From Sulfurovum sp. FS08-3 (GTDB lineage: Bacteria > Campylobacterota > Campylobacteria > Campylobacterales > Sulfurovaceae), in the NCBI GenBank assembly GCA_000830175.1, contig JQIS01000005.1:1-64000 (forward strand): a stretch of 64,000 nt of DNA, given 5' to 3'. Positions 35,041-44,031 of this stretch are shown piece after piece (within the stretch, counting starts at the first letter, position 1; each line of letters opens with the position of its first letter). A model generated the notes under the pieces. The model searched no databases. It was not told where the DNA came from and was given only the letters and a program-made list of their open reading frames with translations. Made by a program: the position numbers and the translations under genes.

Positions 35041-36432
35041 ATGAATATCAAAACCATTTTCATTTTTCTCATTGCGTTTCCGCTCTTTGCTGGTATGGAG
35101 AATCTCTCTCTTGACCAAGCTTTAAAGATTGTGCAAAAAGAGAATTTGGACATAAAAGTTGCTCAATTTGATGCACTGATGCAAAAATATGAAACCAAAA
35201 TTGCACAGGGGCATAGCTTCGGAAAGCTTGATTTGACACTTCAAGGGATGCGTTCTAATGATGCAGGGAATGTTTTTGGCTTCAAGCTTCAAAGCCGTGA
35301 AGCCACATTTGGCGATTTTGGATTTGATGAGTTTTTGGGGCCTTTGGGCGGTGCGATTTATGGAGCTTCACAAGGGATAGCTCCTAGCGATATGAGTGGA
35401 TTGCTCAACCAACAACCCAAAATGCTCAACTTTCCAGAGGAGCGTAACCATTATGTAAGCAAACTCACCTTTACCATGCCACTTTTTACAGGTGGGAAGC
35501 TACACAACTATCGCAAAATTATGCATCGTATGTATGAGTTGAGCAAACTCGATGCCAAAAAAGTACGCAACAAAAAGATTTTTGAAACCAAAAAAACATT
35601 TCACGATATTTCGCTTGTAGATAACTATATTCGCAATCTAAGCCTCATTATGACCAATATTAACCGCCTAGAGAGTGTAGTTGAAAATATGGAGCATGAG
35701 GGGTATGCCAAAGATATTGACCTACTAGAGGTTCAAGCCCGAAAAGCCGAAGCTCAAAGTATGTACGAACAAGCCAAACTCAATCGTGAACTTGCCTATC
35801 AATACCTCTCGTTTTTGCTCAATCGTGAAGTAAGCTCTATCAAGCCTGTAAGCGATGTCGCACCTACTCCTCATGTCACCCAAGCCGATATTTCCAAAAA
35901 CCTTGATATCCAAAAAGCACTCCACGGCTATGAGATGGCTACCATGGGGGTCAATGTGGAGCGTAGTAACTTTTTGCCTCAAATTGGAGCATTTGCAGAG
36001 TATGGAAGTGCTGATGATAAATTCCTCAATGAGTTTGGTCAAAAAGATTTCTACACCGTAGGGGTACAGCTCAAATGGAATATCTTCAACGGCGGAATGG
36101 ACAAATACGCTCTTGAAAAAGCCAAACTCAAACAGATGCAAGCCCACGACCAAGCCCAACTTGCCAAAAAGGGTATTGCATTGCACGTCAAAAAGCTTCA
36201 AAGTGAAATCAATACCGCCAATGCTAATATCAAAAGCTACCAAGCTCAATACCATTTTGCAACCAAAGTTTACAACAACTACCATGCACGCTACAAAGAG
36301 GGAATGGTCTCTATTAGCGATTTGCTTATGAAGCAATCCAAGCAACTTGAGATGTTGCTTCAACTGCTTAGCGCTAAAAATACCCGAAACTACAAAGTTT
36401 TTGAGCTTAATAGTATTTTAAACAGAGGATAG
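35041..36432 (+). CDS. TolC-family outer-membrane efflux protein
   Basis: The 463-residue protein forms the outer-membrane channel of a tripartite pump. It has a signal peptide (cleavage near FPLFAG), two internal repeats rich in long helices, and the outer-membrane factor pattern ending in YKEGMVSISDLLMKQSKQLEML. The SD and -10 box lie directly upstream. Three bases separate it from the adaptor gene, with the split RND pump after that. Confidence 0.9.
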   Translation: MNIKTIFIFLIAFPLFAGMENLSLDQALKIVQKENLDIKVAQFDALMQKYETKIAQGHSFGKLDLTLQGMRSNDAGNVFGFKLQSREATFGDFGFDEFLGPLGGAIYGASQGIAPSDMSGLLNQQPKMLNFPEERNHYVSKLTFTMPLFTGGKLHNYRKIMHRMYELSKLDAKKVRNKKIFETKKTFHDISLVDNYIRNLSLIMTNINRLESVVENMEHEGYAKDIDLLEVQARKAEAQSMYEQAKLNRELAYQYLSFLLNREVSSIKPVSDVAPTPHVTQADISKNLDIQKALHGYEMATMGVNVERSNFLPQIGAFAEYGSADDKFLNEFGQKDFYTVGVQLKWNIFNGGMDKYALEKAKLKQMQAHDQAQLAKKGIALHVKKLQSEINTANANIKSYQAQYHFATKVYNNYHARYKEGMVSISDLLMKQSKQLEMLLQLLSAKNTRNYKVFELNSILNRG

Positions 36433-36435
36433 AAG

Positions 36436-37233
36436 ATGTTACGAAAAATAGTTATAATGACACTGCTACTCATGGCACAAGCAAGTGCTTTTGAGTTGGT
36501 ACTAAGCGGTTCGGTTGTTTCTGATAATCAAAAGATGATTACAAGCCGATACATGGGTCACGTCAAAACCATGGCAGTAGCCGATGGCGATATTGTCAAA
36601 AAAGGGCAACTGCTCTACGAGATTGACTCCAAAGAGATAGAAGCAGCTGAGAGACAAGTCGATTTGGGAATCTCACAAGCACGATTGGCACTGCAAATGA
36701 ACAAGAGTCAATACACTAACATTTTGACCAATTTGGCTCGTCACCAACGCCTTTATAGCAAAAATATGGTAAGTAAATACGAACTTGAAACGTTGCAATT
36801 GGCTGCAACCAACCTCAAAGATATGGTTGAAATTGCACAACAACAAGTCGCACAAGCACAAGCCAAAAAAGAAGAGGTACTCAATCAATACAACTATCTC
36901 AAAATTACCGCTCCCAATAATGGGGTTATTGTCGAAAAGAGACTCAACGAGGGTGAAATGGCTATCCCTGGAATGCCCGCTGTCATCTTGACCGATTTGA
37001 CACGACTTAAAATCATTGTTGAGATTAGCGAAACCGATTTGAAATATGTCAATTTGGGCAAAGCTGTCGATATTGAGATCCCCTCGATTAAATTCAACAC
37101 AGTAGGCAAAGTGAGTTCCATTATCCCAAGCTCCAATCCCATGACGCACAAATTTAAGATGAAATTAGAGTTTGATATGAAAAACAAATCTATCTATCCT
37201 GGAATGTATGCCAAAGTCGTCATTAAATATTAA
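36436..37233 (+). CDS. RND efflux periplasmic adaptor (membrane fusion protein)
   Basis: A 265-residue adaptor with signal peptide, a lipoyl-like half (VADGDIVKKGQLLYEIDSKE), a helical hairpin (about 70-130), the second half (APNNGVIVEKRLNEGEMAIPG) and a beta-barrel domain. It bridges inner-membrane pump and TolC channel. It is shorter than usual (350-400) since the C-terminal membrane-proximal domain is reduced. It lies between the TolC and RND genes. Confidence 0.9.
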   Translation: MLRKIVIMTLLLMAQASAFELVLSGSVVSDNQKMITSRYMGHVKTMAVADGDIVKKGQLLYEIDSKEIEAAERQVDLGISQARLALQMNKSQYTNILTNLARHQRLYSKNMVSKYELETLQLAATNLKDMVEIAQQQVAQAQAKKEEVLNQYNYLKITAPNNGVIVEKRLNEGEMAIPGMPAVILTDLTRLKIIVEISETDLKYVNLGKAVDIEIPSIKFNTVGKVSSIIPSSNPMTHKFKMKLEFDMKNKSIYPGMYAKVVIKY

Positions 37234-37248
37234 GGAGGATACCAAGTC

Positions 37249-38919
37249 ATGGAAGAAGAGATAAAAAAAGGGTATGAAGTTACCGATATAGCGGGTAAAC
37301 TTGCCAAAGGTTTTCTCAAAAGCCCTTTAACCTCTGTTTTGGGAGCTTTTTTGCTTTTGATGGGTTATCTTGCTTTGGCAGTTATGCCACGAGAAGAGGA
37401 TCCTCAAATTGCTATTAGCGGTGGGGGCGTTATTGTCCCTATGCCTGGGGCTACACCCCAAGAGGTTGAAAATATTATTGTCAATCCTCTTGAACGAAAG
37501 CTCCGTGAAGTCAAGGGAATTGAACACATTTACGGTATGGCGATGGACAATGTAGGAATTGTCAATGTCATGTATTATGTCGGCGAAAATCGAGAGGATT
37601 CCAATTTAAAGCTTTATGATAAGGTGATGCAAAATATGGATTTGATGCCCCAAGGGGTCATGCAACCCATCATTAAACCTTTTGATATAGATATTGATGT
37701 ACCCATTCTCACCTTTGCTTTTTATGCCAAACACACCTCCAAAGTCGATGAAGCCGAACTTTTCGAGAAGGTACGCAAAATCCAACAACGTATCAATGGA
37801 GTTGAAAACGTAGCCAAAACGACGTTGCAAGGAGACCACAAAAAACAATTTAACATCGAAGTCGATATCAATAAACTCTCCGCCTATCACCTCTCTTTGG
37901 GACAAATCATGCAAGCCGTACAATCTTTGGCGGTCAATGTACCCGATGTCAAAGGACGTATCAACGATGGTAAATTGGTCATTTTTGGAGTCAAAAACGC
38001 TATCGAAACGGTCGAAGATGTAGGAAGCGTCATAGTAGCTCAATATATGGGTTCGCCTATCTATCTAAGGGATGTAGCCAATGTGACTCAAGGCATTGAT
38101 AAACAAAACTTCAAAAGTGCTGAAATTACCTACAAAGAACAACCCAAAGAGGGCGAAGAGGCTCACGACGAAAAACCAACCTCCGCAACCACATCGCAAT
38201 ACAAGCAAATCACCATGACCGTAGCCAAATTGGCAGGTACCAACGCCGTATTTGTGGCACAAGATGTATTGGAGGTTCTCAAAGGGTTTGAAAAAGAGTT
38301 GGCTGCTGAGGGCATTGGTTATATTGTCACCCGAAACTACGGCAATCGAGCCAATGAGGCGGTCAATGAACTCATGCACCACCTTGTGATTACGATTATT
38401 ATCATTGCGGTGATGCTTGTCTATGCTTTGGGATGGAAAGAGTCGCTTATTGTTACCTTTACCGTTCCTGCTATTTTGGCGGTTACGCTCTTTATTGCCT
38501 ATATGACAGGGCAGACTATTAACCGTATTACCCTTTTTGCTTTCTTGCTCTCACTGGGGCTACTGGTGGATGCGGCTATTATTGTCATTGAGAATATCCA
38601 TAGACACCTCCATGCACACAACGTCGATGAAAAAGAGATGGAGGAGTTGCTCATTGAAGCTACCGATGAGATTGGAGCACCTACCAATATCGCCACGTTT
38701 GCTATTATTATGACGATGGTACCTATGGCGTTTGTAGGGGGAATGATGGGGTCTTTTATGAAACCTATCCCCTACAATGTCCCTGTAGCCCTCTTTGCTT
38801 CGTTGGTGGTTGCCTATATCTTTACGCCCTATTTGAGCCTCAAACTGCTCAAAAAACCAGTGCATAAACATCACCACAAGCATCATGATGATGCCCATCA
38901 CGAGGAGCATAAACAGTGA
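37249..38919 (+). CDS. RND efflux pump, N-terminal half (split gene)
   Basis: The 556-residue protein equals the first half of an RND transporter: TM1 (about 32-52), the large periplasmic loop, then TM2-6 (about 380-545) with the LGLLVDAAIIVIENI motif of TM4 carrying the proton-relay aspartates. It ends after TM6 in a histidine-rich tail (HKHHHKHHDDAHHEEHK), which may bind metal. The second half is encoded by the next gene, whose GTG overlaps this TGA (GTGA). Sequence style fits the hydrophobe/amphiphile or heavy-metal branches, not assignable further. Confidence 0.88.
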   Translation: MEEEIKKGYEVTDIAGKLAKGFLKSPLTSVLGAFLLLMGYLALAVMPREEDPQIAISGGGVIVPMPGATPQEVENIIVNPLERKLREVKGIEHIYGMAMDNVGIVNVMYYVGENREDSNLKLYDKVMQNMDLMPQGVMQPIIKPFDIDIDVPILTFAFYAKHTSKVDEAELFEKVRKIQQRINGVENVAKTTLQGDHKKQFNIEVDINKLSAYHLSLGQIMQAVQSLAVNVPDVKGRINDGKLVIFGVKNAIETVEDVGSVIVAQYMGSPIYLRDVANVTQGIDKQNFKSAEITYKEQPKEGEEAHDEKPTSATTSQYKQITMTVAKLAGTNAVFVAQDVLEVLKGFEKELAAEGIGYIVTRNYGNRANEAVNELMHHLVITIIIIAVMLVYALGWKESLIVTFTVPAILAVTLFIAYMTGQTINRITLFAFLLSLGLLVDAAIIVIENIHRHLHAHNVDEKEMEELLIEATDEIGAPTNIATFAIIMTMVPMAFVGGMMGSFMKPIPYNVPVALFASLVVAYIFTPYLSLKLLKKPVHKHHHKHHDDAHHEEHKQ

Positions 38920-40652
38920 AAAAGTTAGAAAATTTTGTCTATTCCACCTTGCAAAGCAAAAAGAAAAAAATGCAAGTTATTGTTATTACGGCATTGGCAT
39001 TTTTTGGCTCACTGCTGATGTTTCCCACTCAGTTGGTATTGGCCAAGATGCTACCTGGCAAAAGCGACAACACCTTTTCGGTCTATGTCGATACGCCCTC
39101 AGGAAGTTCGATACAACAAACCAAAAAGGTCACAAGTTGTATTATTGATCAATTAATACAAGAACCCGAAGTACTCAATGTAAGCCTCTTTTTGGGGCAT
39201 GGTATTCCGCTTGATTATGCAGGATTGGTCAAAGGCTCATCGATGAAAATGAGTGAAAATGTAGCGGAGATTTCGGTCAATTTAACCGACAAACACCACC
39301 GAGACGAACCCTCTTTTTTGATGACGCAACGTTTGCGACCCGAGCTTAAAAAGTCGTGTGGCAATTTGGTACAAGGTACAAATATCAAAATGATTGAACA
39401 ACCCGCAGGTCCTCCCACGTTGGCTTCTATTGTGGTAGAAGTTCATGGGGATGATACCCAAAAGACACGGGAAATATCGACAAGAGTCGCCAATGTCCTC
39501 ACCAAAACCGAAGGATTGGTAGATGTCGATGTAATGCTTGATGAGATTTACAGTAAATATGAACTCATTCCCGACAAAGAGAAGGTTGCTCGTAGTGGGT
39601 TGGCGATTGCCCAAGTCAATCAAATCCTCTATCTAGCCTTTGAGGGAATGGTGATTGCCTCCAAAAACTCTCAAAACGATGCCGATCAAATTGGTATCTT
39701 TTTGATTTTGAGCGACGACACCAAAGAGCTACAAGGGGACACCAAGGATGCCTTGCAAAGCAAACTCTCATCCCTTAATCTTATGAACCAAAAAGGGATG
39801 ATGGTGCCTTTGAGCGAAGTGGTGACGGTCAAAAAGGTTAAATCACGTCCAATGATTATGCACAAAAACCTTAAGCGTATGGTCAATGTCGTAGCCGAAA
39901 CCGATATGGTATCGCAAGTCTATCCGCTTCTTGATGCACGAAGCCAAATGATTGAAGCCTTTAGTAAGGATTTTGAAGTCGAAAAATCATCAGGCTTTTC
40001 TACCTATATGTTTGATTTGGAGCTAACGGATAAGGCAAGTGGCAAAAAGTATCTCTTGCGATGGGATGGGGAGATGAAGGTTACTTTGGATACCTTTAGA
40101 GATTTGGGCGGTGCTTTTATTGCCGCACTTATTTTGATCTTTTTGTTGCTAGTGGTTTATTATCAAAGCTTTGCCTTGAGCGGTATTATTTTGTTAGGAA
40201 GTTTCCTTTCACTCATTGGGGTGATTGTGGGTCACTGGGTAGCCGATTTGGTCACAAGTGAGACCTTTTTCCTTACAGCAACATCGCTTATTGGCTTTAT
40301 TGCTTTGATGGGGATTAGTTCACGCAACTCTTTGTTGCTTATTGATTTTGCCAAATCGCTTATTAATGATCACTGCATGGAGAAAAAACGTGCCATTGCC
40401 GTTGCAGCAGCGACACGTGCCAAACCTATTATGCTTACCGCTGTAGCCATTATTTTGGGTTCGGCACTTTTGGCAAGTGACCCTGTTTTTGGTGGTTTGG
40501 GTGTTGCTTTGATATCGGGGACGGTTGCGGCAGTCTTTGTTTCGCTTTTGTTTATCCCCATTCTTATGGATGGCACCAAGGCTATGGATCCCCACAAAGA
40601 GAGCGATTGCCACCCTAGCTTCGACAAAGACCGTATTGCTATTACCCGCTAG
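38916..40652 (+). CDS. RND efflux pump, C-terminal half (split gene)
   Basis: A 578-residue protein that begins just before TM7 (about 20-42) and carries the second periplasmic loop and TM8-12, including GISSRNSLLLIDFA in TM10. Together with the preceding gene it reconstitutes one pump of about 1130 residues, near the normal size. Both halves have intact reading frames, their own initiation signals and a 4-base overlap, so this is a stable split at the natural midpoint, not a fresh frameshift. The halves must assemble in the membrane. Confidence 0.88.
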   Translation: MKKLENFVYSTLQSKKKKMQVIVITALAFFGSLLMFPTQLVLAKMLPGKSDNTFSVYVDTPSGSSIQQTKKVTSCIIDQLIQEPEVLNVSLFLGHGIPLDYAGLVKGSSMKMSENVAEISVNLTDKHHRDEPSFLMTQRLRPELKKSCGNLVQGTNIKMIEQPAGPPTLASIVVEVHGDDTQKTREISTRVANVLTKTEGLVDVDVMLDEIYSKYELIPDKEKVARSGLAIAQVNQILYLAFEGMVIASKNSQNDADQIGIFLILSDDTKELQGDTKDALQSKLSSLNLMNQKGMMVPLSEVVTVKKVKSRPMIMHKNLKRMVNVVAETDMVSQVYPLLDARSQMIEAFSKDFEVEKSSGFSTYMFDLELTDKASGKKYLLRWDGEMKVTLDTFRDLGGAFIAALILIFLLLVVYYQSFALSGIILLGSFLSLIGVIVGHWVADLVTSETFFLTATSLIGFIALMGISSRNSLLLIDFAKSLINDHCMEKKRAIAVAAATRAKPIMLTAVAIILGSALLASDPVFGGLGVALISGTVAAVFVSLLFIPILMDGTKAMDPHKESDCHPSFDKDRIAITR

Positions 40653-40674
40653 CGAAGCTAAACAACCTTGAATC

Positions 40675-40732
40675 TGTAGCCTCGGCTTTAGCCGAGTTAT
40701 GGGTTAAATGTTTAGCTAAAGCCAACCTGTAC
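40675..40732. repeat. REP-like element with two GGCT/AGCC palindromes, copy 1
   Basis: Begins TGTAGCCTCGGCTTTAGCC and ends GCTAAAGCCAACCTGTACA: two small palindromes (CTCGGCT/AGCCGAG and TAGCTAAAGC-type) in a row. Closely related to 57638-57709. Such paired palindromes are typical of REP elements mobilised by RAYT transposases; no transposase gene is in the window. Confidence 0.7.
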
Positions 40733-40778
40733 AGCTGGAATTTTCCAATGCAGAAATTTTGAAGTGCATAACAATCTT

Positions 40779-40796
40779 TTGTGACTATCTTGTAAC
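40779..40796 (+). promoter_or_regulatory. PHO-box-like direct repeat for phoD
   Basis: TTGTGAC-TATC-TTGTAAC: two 7-base half sites repeated with an 11-bp period, the geometry of the PhoB operator. It ends ten bases before a -10 candidate, as in PhoB-activated promoters where the box replaces the -35 element. The downstream gene encodes a phosphatase. Confidence 0.6.
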
Positions 40797-40806
40797 TCTT
40801 TTTGAA

Positions 40807-40812
40807 TACACT
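40807..40812 (+). promoter_or_regulatory. -10 box of phoD
   Basis: TACACT, ten bases after the PHO-box-like repeat. It places transcription start near 40819, so the ATG at 40840 with its GGAGAG ribosome-binding site is the start, and earlier in-frame ATGs are outside or at the edge of the mRNA. Confidence 0.5.
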
Positions 40813-40839
40813 ATGAAAAAATTTCATATGGAGAGCATC

Positions 40840-42663
40840 ATGCGAGGTATGACAAGACGAGAGTTTATCAAGGTTTCAGGTGCAGTGGCTTCAACCATTC
40901 TTATCTCTACAGGCTTAGTAGCTTGTGGTAGCAGTTCAAACACTAGTGACAACAACACTACAAACAATGCAGCCAATCCATCAACACCGCTTCGTGTCGC
41001 CTTTAATCACGGCGTAGCCAGTGGTGACCCCTATGATACAAGTGTGATTATTTGGACTCGTGTGACACATCTCGAAGCACTCCAGAGCGATATTGAAGTC
41101 GCTTTTGAAGTCGCTACCGATGAGGCGTTTACAAACCTTGTGCATAGTGGAATCTACACCGCCAACCAAGCGAGTGATTTTACCGTCAAAGTCGATGCAC
41201 AAAATCTTCAAGCAGCTACAACCTACTACTATCGATTTAGCTCCAACGGCGTAACTTCGCCCATTGGCAAAACCAAAACACTCCCCATTGACAATCCAGA
41301 ACAAATCAAAATGGCACTCTTTACCTGTGCTAATTACCCCAATGGATATTTCAATGTCTATACCGAGGCAGCCAAAATAGAAGATTTGGACGTAACACTT
41401 CATTTGGGGGATTATATCTACGAATACGGAATGTATGAAAACGATGATTTTGATGCCAAAGTACCCGCCTATGCAACCTCCAAAGCCGTTGCAATTGGTA
41501 GAGAATTACCCCAAGACAACAACAAAGAGCTTATCACGCTCGAAGATTACCGCAAACGTTACGCACTCTACCATACCGATAGCGGCACACAAGCCATTCA
41601 TGCAGCAGCTCCCATGATAGTCGTATGGGATGACCACGAAGTAGCCAACGATACCTACAAAGAGGGTGCTCAAAATCATGATGAGAGCGAGGGAGATTTT
41701 GCTCAGCGAACACACGATGCATTGCAAGCCTATTTTGAGTGGCTACCTATTCGTACGATTGAGGACAAAAAAGCTATCTATCGTCGTTTTGATTTTGGAG
41801 GATTGGTATCGCTTTATATGCTTGAAACCCGTCTCTTTGGGAGAGATAAACAGCTTAGCTACAGCAGCTATTTTGATGCTCAAGGCAACTTTGATGCACA
41901 AACTTTTCAAAGCGATATTGGAAGCCCCGAACGCACCATGCTAGGCACTACTCAATTGGAGTGGTTACAACAACAAATGGCAACCTCAAACGCCACATGG
42001 CAACTGCTAGGACAACAAGTATTGATGGGCAAAATGTACCTACCCTCTGAGTTGCTTATGGTAATCTCACAGCTTGATGGTGCGACAGGCGAAACCAAAA
42101 CGGCACTTTTAACCCAACTCAATGCACTTTTGGGTGAACTTGTCACTATCAAAACACGTATGTTGCAACAAGATGCGACACTTACCCAAGAGGAAATAGC
42201 ACGCGTCACTACCGTACTTCCTTACAATTTGGATGCGTGGGATGGATATTTTATGGAGCGTGAGACCATTTTTGGCACAGCCAAAGCGTTGGGCAAAAAA
42301 CTTGTCGTAGTAGCAGGAGATACCCATAATGCGTGGGCGAATAACCTTCGAGACTACAAAGGTGAAGTGATTGGAGTCGAGTTTGCCACCCCCTCCGTTA
42401 CCTCTCCGGGGCTTGAAGAGTATGCGGGATTGAGCGATGTTATGGCTGCAGCACAGTTTGAGGGGGCGATTGATTTGCTCATCGATGACCTCAAATACCT
42501 TAACGCTTACGATAGAGGCTTTATGACGCTCACTTTTGATGCTACGCAAGTAAGTGCCAATTGGTACTATGTAAACGGTTGCGACTCCACAGAGTATAGC
42601 CTAAACGCTCATAGAGCCAAAACGATTACAGTAGCCAACACTACAGGAGCTTTGAGTATTTAG
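40840..42663 (+). CDS. phoD: PhoD-family alkaline phosphatase, Tat-exported
   Basis: PhoD releases phosphate from phosphomonoesters/diesters outside the cytoplasm using Fe and Ca. The 607-residue product starts with a twin-arginine signal (TRREFIK) followed by a lipobox-like LVACGSSS, so it is probably a Tat-exported lipoprotein. Metal-ligand motifs of the PhoD/purple-phosphatase fold are present: LHLGDYIYEYG, VVWDDHEVANDTY and VVAGDTHNAW. An acid-rich spacer and long inserts are seen. The frame runs back to 40759, but the promoter lies there, so ATG 40840 is used. The PHO-box-like repeat predicts induction by phosphate starvation. Confidence 0.9.
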   Translation: MRGMTRREFIKVSGAVASTILISTGLVACGSSSNTSDNNTTNNAANPSTPLRVAFNHGVASGDPYDTSVIIWTRVTHLEALQSDIEVAFEVATDEAFTNLVHSGIYTANQASDFTVKVDAQNLQAATTYYYRFSSNGVTSPIGKTKTLPIDNPEQIKMALFTCANYPNGYFNVYTEAAKIEDLDVTLHLGDYIYEYGMYENDDFDAKVPAYATSKAVAIGRELPQDNNKELITLEDYRKRYALYHTDSGTQAIHAAAPMIVVWDDHEVANDTYKEGAQNHDESEGDFAQRTHDALQAYFEWLPIRTIEDKKAIYRRFDFGGLVSLYMLETRLFGRDKQLSYSSYFDAQGNFDAQTFQSDIGSPERTMLGTTQLEWLQQQMATSNATWQLLGQQVLMGKMYLPSELLMVISQLDGATGETKTALLTQLNALLGELVTIKTRMLQQDATLTQEEIARVTTVLPYNLDAWDGYFMERETIFGTAKALGKKLVVVAGDTHNAWANNLRDYKGEVIGVEFATPSVTSPGLEEYAGLSDVMAAAQFEGAIDLLIDDLKYLNAYDRGFMTLTFDATQVSANWYYVNGCDSTEYSLNAHRAKTITVANTTGALSI

Positions 42664-42729
42664 GGGTGCTTCTTGCACCGTTGAGAGAAAAGTTACTAAG
42701 TATAAAACTTTTTATTGATAAATATATGA

Positions 42730-42735
42730 TATAAT
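42730..42735 (+). promoter_or_regulatory. -10 box ahead of the CNNM leader peptide
   Basis: TATAAT, placing transcription start near 42742 and giving a leader of about 90 bases before the CNNM transporter gene. Confidence 0.5.
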
Positions 42736-42769
42736 CTTGTTTAATAATTTTGTAAAGGATTAAGAAAAA

Positions 42770-42835
42770 ATGAGTTCATCCGACTCTTATAATAGGCGTA
42801 CCTCAACGATTACTTTTGCGAGGTACGCACAATGA
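42770..42835 (+). CDS. 21-residue leader peptide (uORF) of the CNNM transporter gene
   Basis: ATG behind an AAAGGA site opens MSSSDSYNRRTSTITFARYAQ and stops with TGA overlapping the ATG of the transporter gene (ATGA). It contains both arms of a 9-bp hairpin. The peptide is rich in Ser/Thr/Arg and has no signal or membrane segment, so it is more likely regulatory than functional as a protein. Translation would melt the hairpin that covers the downstream ribosome-binding site. No known leader peptide was recognised. Confidence 0.55.
   Translation: MSSSDSYNRRTSTITFARYAQ
42796..42828 (+). promoter_or_regulatory. Hairpin sequestering the ribosome-binding site of the CNNM gene
   Basis: GCGTACCTC (42796-42804) is perfectly complementary to GAGGTACGC (42820-42828), with a 15-base loop. 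The right arm contains GAGGT, the only ribosome-binding site for the ATG at 42832. Folding would block initiation unless the leader ORF is translated through it. Confidence 0.6.
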
Positions 42836-43917
42836 CCCTGTTGCTTACTTATCTATTTGCTGCACTGTTTATCTCTTTTTTGTGTTCTGTCCTTGAGGCT
42901 GTTTTGCTCTCTAGTACCTCTTCGTATATTGAAACTTTGGCAAAAGATGGCGATACCAAAACCTCTAAAATGTTAAAAGACCTAAAGTCCAATATTGATA
43001 AACCCATATCTTCAATCTTAACCCTCAATACCACTGCTCATACCATGGGGGCTGCGGGTGTAGGTGCACAAGCTCAAATTTTATTTGGCAACGAGTGGCA
43101 AACTTTGATTGCATTTATTTTAACTCTATTGATTCTCTATTTTTCAGAGATTATTCCCAAAACAATCGGTGCAATTTATTGGAAAAATCTTTTGGTTCCA
43201 GCTGCCTACATCATATCATTTATGATTAAAATTACCTATCCTTTGGTTTGGTTTTCGGGCTTAATAACAAGCTATATCTCAAAAAGCAAAAAAGAGGAGA
43301 TTAATTTCTCACGAGATGAGATTATGGCGGTTGTCTCCATGGGAGAGAAAGAGGGTTCTATCCAATCCAAAGAGAGCCTTTTAATCGAAAATCTCTTAAA
43401 GCTCAAAAATATAAAAACAAAAGCCATTATGACACCTCGAAGTGTCGTTTTTGCACTTAATGCCGATATTACCGTCCAAGAAGCTATCGAAGATGATAAG
43501 ATGTATATTCATTCAAGAATACCCATCTACAATGAATCCATTGATGATATTATCGGGGTTGTCTTTAATCAAACGATTTTAGAAGAGAGTGTTGAAGAGA
43601 GAGACCAAACGCTTCTAAGAGACATTACCGTTGCGGTTCATAAGATTTCAGAGAATGTTCCCGTTTCGGTACTTATAGATCTCTTTGTAAAACGCAAAAC
43701 ACACCTCTTTGTGGTGCATGATAGCTACGGACAAACCAGTGGTGTTGTGACACTCGAAGATGCCATAGAGACACTGCTGGGCGTAGAGATAGTCGATGAG
43801 ATGGATGAAGTTGAAGATATGCAAGTTTTAGCAAAAGACAAAAGCAAACGATTTCAAGATAAGCTATTGGTAGAAAAGAAAAGATTGCAAAATTTAGATT
43901 CATCGAAAAAAAATTAA
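42832..43917 (+). CDS. CNNM-CBS membrane protein (CorC/CorB-type ion transporter)
   Basis: A 361-residue inner-membrane protein. An N-terminal CNNM/DUF21 domain with about four hydrophobic segments (1-160) contains the EIIPKTIG motif, and is followed by a CBS pair (about 195-320; MTPRSVVFAL, HSRIPIYNESIDDIIGVV, VTLEDAIETLLGVEIVDE). The C-terminal CorC_HlyC domain is absent. Members of this family export Mg2+ or other divalent cations, with the CBS pair sensing ATP-Mg; this role is inferred. Its expression is probably set by the leader peptide/hairpin overlapping its start. Confidence 0.85.
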   Translation: MTLLLTYLFAALFISFLCSVLEAVLLSSTSSYIETLAKDGDTKTSKMLKDLKSNIDKPISSILTLNTTAHTMGAAGVGAQAQILFGNEWQTLIAFILTLLILYFSEIIPKTIGAIYWKNLLVPAAYIISFMIKITYPLVWFSGLITSYISKSKKEEINFSRDEIMAVVSMGEKEGSIQSKESLLIENLLKLKNIKTKAIMTPRSVVFALNADITVQEAIEDDKMYIHSRIPIYNESIDDIIGVVFNQTILEESVEERDQTLLRDITVAVHKISENVPVSVLIDLFVKRKTHLFVVHDSYGQTSGVVTLEDAIETLLGVEIVDEMDEVEDMQVLAKDKSKRFQDKLLVEKKRLQNLDSSKKN

Positions 43918-44031
43918 CATTTGTTGCACACCTCCTTGGTCAATTGCTCTCAAAAGGCAGTTGTCGTTGCGAGGCACAAAACTATTACCAAAAAATAAAT
44001 ACCATACCATTATCTCTCAAAAAGGAACACA

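Noticed and set aside
43930-43990. Another copy of the 230-bp mobile repeat ahead of nfo
   Set aside because: Only GTTGCGAGGCAC-like similarity over a dozen bases; no termini visible.
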